From an uncultured Intrasporangium sp. (lineage in GTDB: Bacteria; Actinomycetota; Actinomycetes; Actinomycetales; Dermatophilaceae), in assembly GCA_937873285.1 (NCBI GenBank), contig CALMNV010000102.1, positions 1 to 5,832 of the forward strand: DNA of 5,832 nt, in the 5' to 3' direction. The notes beneath the pieces were generated by a model that made no database searches, was not told the origin of the DNA, and saw only the letters and a program-made list of their open reading frames with translations. Every line of letters begins with the position of its first letter. Position 1 is the first letter of the stretch. Below, in pieces: positions 1 through 5,832 of this stretch. The translations under genes were made by a program, and so were the position numbers.

Positions 1-1226
<1,226 letters not shown>

Positions 1227-1233
1227 GTACGTG

Positions 1234-1258
1234 CGAGGCGAAGCGCCCCGGTCCTCCT
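1234..1258 (-). promoter_or_regulatory. ftsH ribosome binding site with hairpin in the spacer
   Basis: A full Shine-Dalgarno AGGAGG lies at 1258-1253, but it is 26 bases from the ftsH ATG at 1226, too far for normal use. Between them is a 7-bp stem: bases 1250-1244 (CGGGGCG) pair with 1240-1234 (CGCCTCG), with one G-U pair and a three-base loop. If the 17-base hairpin is folded, the effective spacing becomes 9 bases, close to ideal. No better ribosome site lies directly before the ATG. The pairing is seen in the sequence; its use in initiation is inference. Confidence 0.5.
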
Positions 1259-1286
1259 GCTTGTCGGGTGACGATGTCGCTCGGAC

Positions 1287-1312
1287 AACGTGCGGCTTTC
1301 CTCCAGTGTTCC
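1287..1312 (-). promoter_or_regulatory. Candidate ECF-type (SigR/SigH/SigE-like) promoter of ftsH
   Basis: On the minus strand GGAAC (1312-1308) is followed after exactly 18 bases by GTT (1289-1287). This fits the GGAA(T/C)-N18/19-GTT pattern known for actinobacterial SigR/SigH-class stress sigma factors. Transcription would start near 1280, giving a leader of about 53 bases before the ftsH ATG at 1226. The position, in the only long intergenic region of the window and just ahead of a proteostasis gene, supports it. Short motifs like this also arise by chance in GC-rich DNA. No convincing housekeeping -35/-10 pair was seen nearby. Confidence 0.45.
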
Positions 1313-1372
1313 GCATGGCTGCCCGCCTTGGCGAAGCGGTGCCTCGCCCAATGCTCGGGACTACCACGCGAT

Positions 1373-1408
1373 CGACCCCGCCGACCCCGCCGACCCCGCG
1401 GACCACGC
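1373..1408 (-). repeat. 9-bp tandem repeat in the DUF1028-ftsH intergenic region
   Basis: Three perfect copies of CGACCCCGC (plus-strand reading) occupy 1373-1399, followed by one degenerate copy (GGACCACGC) at 1400-1408. It lies about 60 bases upstream of the candidate ftsH promoter. The rest of the 264-base gap (1227-1490) holds the ftsH leader and a weak 6-bp inverted repeat (ACCAGG 1425-1430 with CCTGGT 1442-1447). There is no U-tract terminator after the DUF1028 gene. The repeat may be a slippage product or a protein-binding array; nothing in the sequence decides which. Confidence 0.7.
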
Positions 1409-1490
1409 GGACTGGACCTCCGAGACCAGGCTGACGATCGACCTGGTGGGTCGACGGCCGCGACGTCCAGCAGGCGGGCCCGGCGTCGGG

Positions 1491-2324
1491 TCAGGAGGTG
1501 GCGGCGCGCAGGGCCTCGAGGACCCGGCTGTCGATGCCGTCCGGGCTGAGCCGAGACTCGTAGTTGGCCTGCCCGGCCCAGGCGGCGAGCGCGGCCGACA
1601 CCTCCGTGCCCGGCGGCACCGGATGCCCCAGCTGCTCGAGCCGCTCGGCCACCTCGTCGGCGAGGGGCCCGGTGAGCGGCTGGACGTCCTCCGGATGGCC
1701 GAAGAGCAGCTCCCACTCGCCGAGCAGCCGGCCGAGCTCGGGCACGGGGTCGGCGTGGTCGTCGACGCGCAGATCGGCCAGCACCCCGCTCGCGTCGTAG
1801 CCGGCGCCCGGCTGCACGGCATACATCGCCGCGCTCTGCCGCCCGCGGGAGTCGCCACCGGCGGCGTCCCCCGCCTCGAGGGCGGCGAGGAGCCGCCGCG
1901 GCAGCGCCTGGCCGTCGGACTGCAGCCAGGCACGCTCCATCTCGGCGACGACCTGCGGCCCGACCAGGATGTTGCCCTGGATGGCGTATGCCGTCTCGCC
2001 GGCCTCGCGGGACACGCCCCCGGCCCACGCGAAGCACTCCGGCCCGGTGAAGGTGGCCGCCCCGGCCGGCCCGACGACGCCGACCTGCCGGTGGGCACTG
2101 CCCTCGTCATCGGCGACGGCGGCCGCGAGCGCCGAGTCGGGGGCCTCTCCGGCAGCGAGCCGGCCGAGCAGCTCGTCGAGGTAGGCGACGCGCGCGAGTG
2201 ACTGGGTGGCGACGGCTCCGACGCCGGTCCGCGCGGCCGGCACGACCGCGCCGACCGCGAGGAACTTGCTGGCGACGGCCACGCCGAAGGCATCGCCCTG
2301 GCGGGCGACGATGGAGAAGGTCAT
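1491..2324 (-). CDS. DUF1028 family protein (Ntn-hydrolase-like) with probable C-terminal PG_binding_2-type domain
   Basis: A 277-residue protein. The N-terminal part (about 1-192) has the marks of DUF1028: opening TFSIVAR, GVAVASKFLAVG (14-25), GVGAVATQSLAR (34-45), RQVGVV (79-84), AYAIQGNILVG (112-122), GDAAGGDSRGRQSAAM (152-167) and DLRVDDHADPVPEL (184-197). DUF1028 proteins belong to the Ntn-hydrolase superfamily; their substrate is not established. The remaining C-terminal tail (about 200-277) matches the position of the putative peptidoglycan-binding domain often fused to DUF1028. No signal peptide or membrane segment is seen, so the protein looks cytoplasmic, which sits oddly with cell-wall binding. 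Its ATG is 10 bases after the hpt stop, and its ribosome site GAGG (2336-2333, spacing 8) overlaps that stop (TGAGG), so it is very likely co-translated with hpt. The family call is firm; the function is unknown. Confidence 0.9.
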   Translation of the reverse strand: MTFSIVARQGDAFGVAVASKFLAVGAVVPAARTGVGAVATQSLARVAYLDELLGRLAAGEAPDSALAAAVADDEGSAHRQVGVVGPAGAATFTGPECFAWAGGVSREAGETAYAIQGNILVGPQVVAEMERAWLQSDGQALPRRLLAALEAGDAAGGDSRGRQSAAMYAVQPGAGYDASGVLADLRVDDHADPVPELGRLLGEWELLFGHPEDVQPLTGPLADEVAERLEQLGHPVPPGTEVSAALAAWAGQANYESRLSPDGIDSRVLEALRAATS

Positions 2325-2334
2325 CGGCGGGGCC

Positions 2335-2886
<552 letters not shown>

Positions 2887-2908
2887 GAAGGCTCCTCGTC
2901 TCGGGCCG

Positions 2909-2940
2909 CCTCCGACGTCGCGGCCGCGGGACGTCGGAGG
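2909..2940 (-). other. Perfect 11-bp inverted repeat between tilS and hpt (possible terminator/attenuator or operator)
   Basis: CCTCCGACGTC at 2909-2919 is the exact reverse complement of GACGTCGGAGG at 2930-2940, with a ten-base GC-only loop that can add two inner pairs. As RNA it would form a very stable hairpin starting 35 bases after the tilS stop and ending 11 bases before the hpt ribosome site. No run of T follows on the minus strand (nor on the plus strand), so it is not a classical intrinsic terminator. Possible roles are a U-less terminator, an mRNA-stabilising or processing structure, or a dyad operator. The symmetry is certain; the role is open. Confidence 0.75.
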
Positions 2941-2942
2941 AC

Positions 2943-2974
2943 CGGGTTGGCGGGTTGGCGGGTTGGCGGGTCGG
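2943..2974 (-). repeat. 8-bp tandem repeat immediately after tilS
   Basis: The octamer CGGGTTGG (plus-strand reading; CCAACCCG in the transcribed sense) occurs three times perfectly at 2943-2966, with a fourth copy carrying one mismatch (CGGGTCGG) at 2967-2974. The array begins one base after the tilS TAG stop and reaches to two bases from the inverted repeat at 2909-2940. Copy-number change here would alter the tilS-hpt spacing without changing either protein. Confidence 0.85.
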
Positions 2975-2975
2975 C

Positions 2976-3989
2976 CTATTCAACCCCACTGCGCAGCGGC
3001 GCCCCACCGGGCAGGGGCTGGAAGCGGATGGCCCGGCGCTCGCGGGCCACCGCGATGCCGCCGGGCACGTGCAGCGGGCCCTGCCCGTGCCAGGAGGTGA
3101 GCAGCGCATCGAGCGACTCCACGTGCGCGGCACTGACATCGCCGAGGGGGGCGCCGGCCTCGGCGGCGAGCAGCCGCCAGACCCGGGTGCGGATCGGCCT
3201 CGGCAGCGCCGCCAGCGCGTCGAGGTCGACGCCCGGGTGCCCCTCGGCGGACGGCAGCGCGGCGCGCGCCTGGCGCGCGAGGCACTCGAGGTGGTCGGCG
3301 TCCTCACGCAGCAGGTCGGCGCTGCGGGCGAGCGCCGCTGCGAACCCGGGCCCCAGCTCACCCTCGAGCACGTGGAGCACCCGCCGGGCACGGACGCGGC
3401 GAAACGAGTCGTCGGCGTTGTGGGGGTCCTCCCAGGGCTGCAGTCCGGAGGCCGCGCACGCCGCCAACGTCGTCGCGCGCGGCAGGCACAGGAAGGGGCG
3501 CACGAGTCGGCCGCGGCGGACCGGCATCCCGGACAGGGAGCGGGCACCCGAGCCGCGGGACAGGCCGAGGAGCACCTGCTCGGCCTGGTCGTCCCGGGTG
3601 TGGCCGAGGAGGACGAGACAGGCTTGGTGCCGGTCCGCCACCGCCTCCAGCGCGGCGAACCGCGCGGCTCGCGCATCCGCCTCCAGCCCGGCCCCGGTGG
3701 TGGCCACGGTGACGGGTGCCACCTCGACGGGCGCGAGGCCCAGGTCGCTGCACGCCGCCGCCGCCCGCTGGGCGACGTCGGCCGATCCCTCCTGCAGGGC
3801 GTGGTCGACGACGACGGCGCCGGCCCGCAGTCCCGCCCGCGGCGCCTCGAAGGCAAGCGCTGCGGCGAGGGCGAGCGAGTCGGGCCCGCCCGAGCAGGCG
3901 ACGAGGACGAGGGCTCCGGTCGGCGCGTCGCTCAGGTGCTCACGCACCGCGAGGCGGGTGGCGGCGACGGCGGGGTCGGGGCCGGTCAT
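2976..3989 (-). CDS. tilS: tRNA(Ile)-lysidine synthetase
   Basis: TilS uses ATP and lysine to convert C34 of the CAU-anticodon tRNA-Ile to lysidine, so that it reads AUA and is charged with isoleucine. The 337-residue protein has the N-type PP-loop ATPase motif SGGPDS (33-38), [10 protein letters not shown] (60-69), [20 protein letters not shown] (129-148) and [18 protein letters not shown] (185-202), which together identify the family. The C-terminal third (about 230-325) fits the TilS substrate-binding region, and the length is normal for actinobacterial TilS. The ATG (3989-3987) shares four bases (ATGA) with the stop of the metalloprotease gene upstream. The GAAGG just before it is too close to serve as a normal ribosome site, so translation is probably coupled to that gene. 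The frame is open further upstream, but that part lies inside the metalloprotease gene and carries no TilS sequence. Confidence 0.96.
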   Translation of the reverse strand: MTGPDPAVAATRLAVREHLSDAPTGALVLVACSGGPDSLALAAALAFEAPRAGLRAGAVVVDHALQEGSADVAQRAAAACSDLGLAPVEVAPVTVATTGAGLEADARAARFAALEAVADRHQACLVLLGHTRDDQAEQVLLGLSRGSGARSLSGMPVRRGRLVRPFLCLPRATTLAACAASGLQPWEDPHNADDSFRRVRARRVLHVLEGELGPGFAAALARSADLLREDADHLECLARQARAALPSAEGHPGVDLDALAALPRPIRTRVWRLLAAEAGAPLGDVSAAHVESLDALLTSWHGQGPLHVPGGIAVARERRAIRFQPLPGGAPLRSGVE

Positions 3990-5056
3990 CCTTCGCCGTG
4001 GACCCGGCGGACCCAGGCGGCCGGCTCGAGGATCTCCGCGGGCCGCGGCAGGGTCTGCGGCGACGTCCACACGGCGTTGAAGCCCTCGCGACCCACCTGG
4101 GCGGTGACGGCGCGGACGAAGGCCGCCCCGTCCCGGTACTGCCGCAGCTTGGCCTCGAGGCCCAGCAGCCTGCGCAGGATCCGGTCGATGCCGACGGAGC
4201 TGGCCCGGCGCTCCTCGAACTTGGCCCGGATCGTGGCCACGGTGGGGATGGCGCGGGGGCCGACGTCGTCCATGACGACGTCGGCGTGGCCCTCGAGGAG
4301 GGACATCACCGCGGTGAGCTCCGCGAGCCGCTGCTTCTGCTCGGGGGTCGCGAGCAGCTGCGCGAGCCCCTCGCCCGAGCGCAGCGTCTCGGGCAGTGCT
4401 CGGGTGAGCTGCTCGAAGCGCCGAGCGAGGTCCTCGGGTGTCGGTGCCAGGTCCACGGCAAGGTCCGAGGACGCGCCCACCAGGTGCTCGCGCAGCCAGG
4501 GCACCGCGGTGAACTGCACCCGGTGCGTCTCCTCGTGCATGGCCACCCACCGGCGGAAGTCATGGGGATCGACCCCGAGGGCGCGCTCGACCGCGACGAT
4601 GTTGGGCGCGACGAGGAGCAGGCGCGGAATCCCTTGCGGAGCAAGGTCGTACTGCCCGAGGACCTTGGTGGACAAGAAGGCGAGCAGGCCGCCCATCTCG
4701 GCTCCCGTCACCTTGCCGCCGATGGCGACCGCCGCCGGGCCGGGCTGCCGGCCCTTGCGAGCGGTGAGCTTGGTGATGACCGGGGCGAGCAGGGCCTCGA
4801 ACGAGTCGACGTTCGCGGAGATCCACCCGGCCCGGTCGACGACGAGCGGGGCCGGAGCCCCGTCGGGTGCCCGCAGCCCCGAGGTCTCGGCGACCGGCTC
4901 GACCGCCTCCGTGGCGGCGGCCCGCAGGTCGGCCACGATGTCGGCGGCCTCGCCGCTGCTGACCTGCGGCCCGGGCTTGACGAGACTGCGACCGGCGCGC
5001 TTGGCGAAGCGGTAGTCGACGTATGCCGTCGGGCTTGCGATGCTGCCTTGCGTCAT
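3986..5056 (-). CDS. Zinc-dependent metalloprotease of the DUF2342/Zincin_2 family
   Basis: A 356-residue actinobacterial protein of the zincin-like family that includes the product of M. tuberculosis Rv3626c, also next to dacB and tilS. The zinc-binding HEXXH is visible as HEETH (174-178) in VAMHEETHRVQF, and a second conserved stretch LLEGHADVVMD (253-263) offers E255 as a plausible third zinc ligand, as in gluzincins. An N-terminal motif AYVDYRFAKRAGR (11-23) is also typical. No signal peptide or membrane segment is seen, so it probably acts in the cytoplasm. The physiological substrate is unknown, and the link to F420 biosynthesis in some family names is by association only. The ATG start has AGGAG at 5068-5064 with a spacing of 7. 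The gene follows dacB by 69 bases, in which only a weak CCCC/GGGG stem (5112-5123) is seen, and overlaps tilS by ATGA. Confidence 0.93.
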   Translation of the reverse strand: MTQGSIASPTAYVDYRFAKRAGRSLVKPGPQVSSGEAADIVADLRAAATEAVEPVAETSGLRAPDGAPAPLVVDRAGWISANVDSFEALLAPVITKLTARKGRQPGPAAVAIGGKVTGAEMGGLLAFLSTKVLGQYDLAPQGIPRLLLVAPNIVAVERALGVDPHDFRRWVAMHEETHRVQFTAVPWLREHLVGASSDLAVDLAPTPEDLARRFEQLTRALPETLRSGEGLAQLLATPEQKQRLAELTAVMSLLEGHADVVMDDVGPRAIPTVATIRAKFEERRASSVGIDRILRRLLGLEAKLRQYRDGAAFVRAVTAQVGREGFNAVWTSPQTLPRPAEILEPAAWVRRVHGEG

Positions 5057-5125
5057 GCCTGCTCTCCTGACCGAAGCCGGACGCCGTCGGGGCCACCACC
5101 CGTCCCGGACACCCCGGGCGGGGCG

Positions 5126-5832
5126 TCAGCGGCACCCGCACGAGGCCAGCACCGCCACGAAGCGATCCAACGCCGCCCTCGCCTCGGAAGTTCCCGCGCC
5201 CGCCACGAGGGCCGAGTAGACGAGCAGCCGCCCGGCGTCGTCGACGACCGTGCCGGCCAGGGCGGTGGCCCCGGTGAGGGTGCCCGTCTTCGCCCGGGCC
5301 CGACCGGCGACCGCGCCCTGCTGGCCGGTGCGGAACCGCTGCGCCAAGGTGCCGCTGAGGCCCGCGACCGGCAGGCCCTGCAGGGCGGTGCGCAGCACCG
5401 CGGACCCACCCTCGGCGCGCGCGAGGAGGTCGGCGAGCAGGCGGGCGGTGACCCGGTTGACCCGGGAGAGCCCGCTCGCGTCCTGCAGCACGGTGCCCTT
5501 GGTGTCCAGGCCGAGCGCCGCCACCCGCGCCACCACCCAGGCACCGGTGGCCGGGAAGCCGGTGTCGGCGCCGGACCGGTAGGCGGCCTGCCGGGCGAGG
5601 ATCTCGGTCAGGGCGTTGTCGGAGTCGGTGAGGGCCAGGGCGAGCTGCTCGCGCACGGGCGCGGACTCCACCTGGCCGAGGACGGCAGAGGTGGGGGCCG
5701 GCCGTGTCGCCGACGGCGTGGCCGGCGCGGCGACGCTGCGCACCGAGATGCCCCGCTCCGTCAGGCGCGCCGCGAAGGCCGCCTGCACGGCCGCCATGTC
5801 GAGCGGCCGGGCCGAGCCGTAGAAGGAGCCTT
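5126..5832 (-). CDS. dacB: D-alanyl-D-alanine carboxypeptidase/endopeptidase, PBP4 type (C-terminal part; start beyond the right edge)
   Basis: Peptidase S13 (PBP4/DacB) enzymes are exported penicillin-binding proteins that remove the terminal D-Ala of peptidoglycan stem peptides or cut cross-links outside the membrane. The window holds the last 234 complete codons and the stop. An internal Met codon at 5797 could look like a start, but the frame stays open to the edge and encodes a family-like GSFYGSARPLD stretch before it. Counting from that Met, the SxN motif is SDN (59-61) within TDSDNALTEILARQ, and the KTG box is K170-G172 in RAKTGTLTGATALAGTVVDD. LQDASGLSRVNRVTA (104-118) is also typical of S13. 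The nucleophile motif SxxK and the signal peptide must lie upstream, outside the window. The protein ends in Cys-Gly-Cys-Arg. It is the first gene of the likely dacB-zincin-tilS transcription unit as seen here. Confidence 0.94.
   Translation of the reverse strand, partial: GSFYGSARPLDMAAVQAAFAARLTERGISVRSVAAPATPSATRPAPTSAVLGQVESAPVREQLALALTDSDNALTEILARQAAYRSGADTGFPATGAWVVARVAALGLDTKGTVLQDASGLSRVNRVTARLLADLLARAEGGSAVLRTALQGLPVAGLSGTLAQRFRTGQQGAVAGRARAKTGTLTGATALAGTVVDDAGRLLVYSALVAGAGTSEARAALDRFVAVLASCGCR

Noticed and set aside
1227..1316. Thirty-residue N-terminal extension of FtsH from ATG 1316
   Set aside because: Codons in this stretch end in A or T about a third of the time, unlike the gene body; the promoter-like element and the AGGAGG fall inside it, and FtsH proteins normally begin just before the first membrane segment.
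1425..1447. 6-bp inverted repeat after the DUF1028 gene as a terminator
   Set aside because: The stem is short, the loop is 11 bases and no T run follows, so it does not support an intrinsic terminator call.
2976..4550. Extended 524-codon minus frame for tilS
   Set aside because: The extra N-terminal part lies in another frame of the metalloprotease gene and is Arg/Gly/Pro rich with no TilS sequence. TilS begins at the ATG at 3989.
5001..5013. 13-base match to bases 1328-1340 (TTGGCGAAGCGGT)
   Set aside because: The first copy is inside the metalloprotease coding region (Tyr-Arg-Phe-Ala-Lys) and the second is intergenic; flanks do not match, so chance in GC-rich DNA is the simplest reading.
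2955..5015. Very long plus-strand frame (686 codons) opposite tilS and the metalloprotease
   Set aside because: Both minus-strand genes beneath it carry complete family motifs; the plus frame has none and is Arg/Ala/Ser rich, as expected of a shadow in high-GC DNA.
5112..5123. CCCC/GGGG stem between dacB and the metalloprotease gene
   Set aside because: Only four pairs with a four-base loop and no T run; such pairs are common by chance at this GC content.

Overview
The window is a stretch of very GC-rich bacterial chromosome (GC visibly around 70% or more, with nearly all codons ending in G or C). All real genes lie on the minus strand. The gene set and order, the GTG and ATG starts, and the protein sequences (an FtsH with the run [19 protein letters not shown] and a Zincin_2/DUF2342 metalloprotease) point to an actinomycete. 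A member of the Micrococcales, perhaps Intrasporangiaceae-like, is my impression, but that level is a guess.

In transcription order (right to left): the 3' part of dacB (PBP4-type D-Ala-D-Ala carboxypeptidase, entering from the right edge); a zinc-dependent metalloprotease of the DUF2342/Zincin_2 family; tilS (tRNA-Ile lysidine synthetase), which overlaps the metalloprotease by ATGA; an 86-base gap holding an octamer tandem repeat and a strong 11-bp inverted repeat; hpt (hypoxanthine phosphoribosyltransferase); a DUF1028 Ntn-hydrolase-like gene tightly coupled to hpt; a 264-base intergenic region with a nonamer repeat and a candidate stress-type promoter; and the first 408 codons of ftsH, running off the left edge.

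The dacB - zincin - tilS - hpt - (ftsH) order is a known conserved actinobacterial neighbourhood. It joins cell-wall trimming, tRNA modification, purine salvage and membrane-protein quality control without an obvious common pathway. The unusual gene is the DUF1028 ORF between hpt and ftsH. The most interesting non-coding signals are a GGAAC-N18-GTT promoter-like element ahead of ftsH, an ftsH leader in which a 7-bp hairpin sits between a distant Shine-Dalgarno and the start codon, and the perfect inverted repeat between tilS and hpt. No mobile elements, CRISPR arrays, tRNA or rRNA genes were seen. The plus strand holds only shadow reading frames. I do not see a clearly new multi-gene system here; the region is mostly housekeeping with a few regulatory curiosities.
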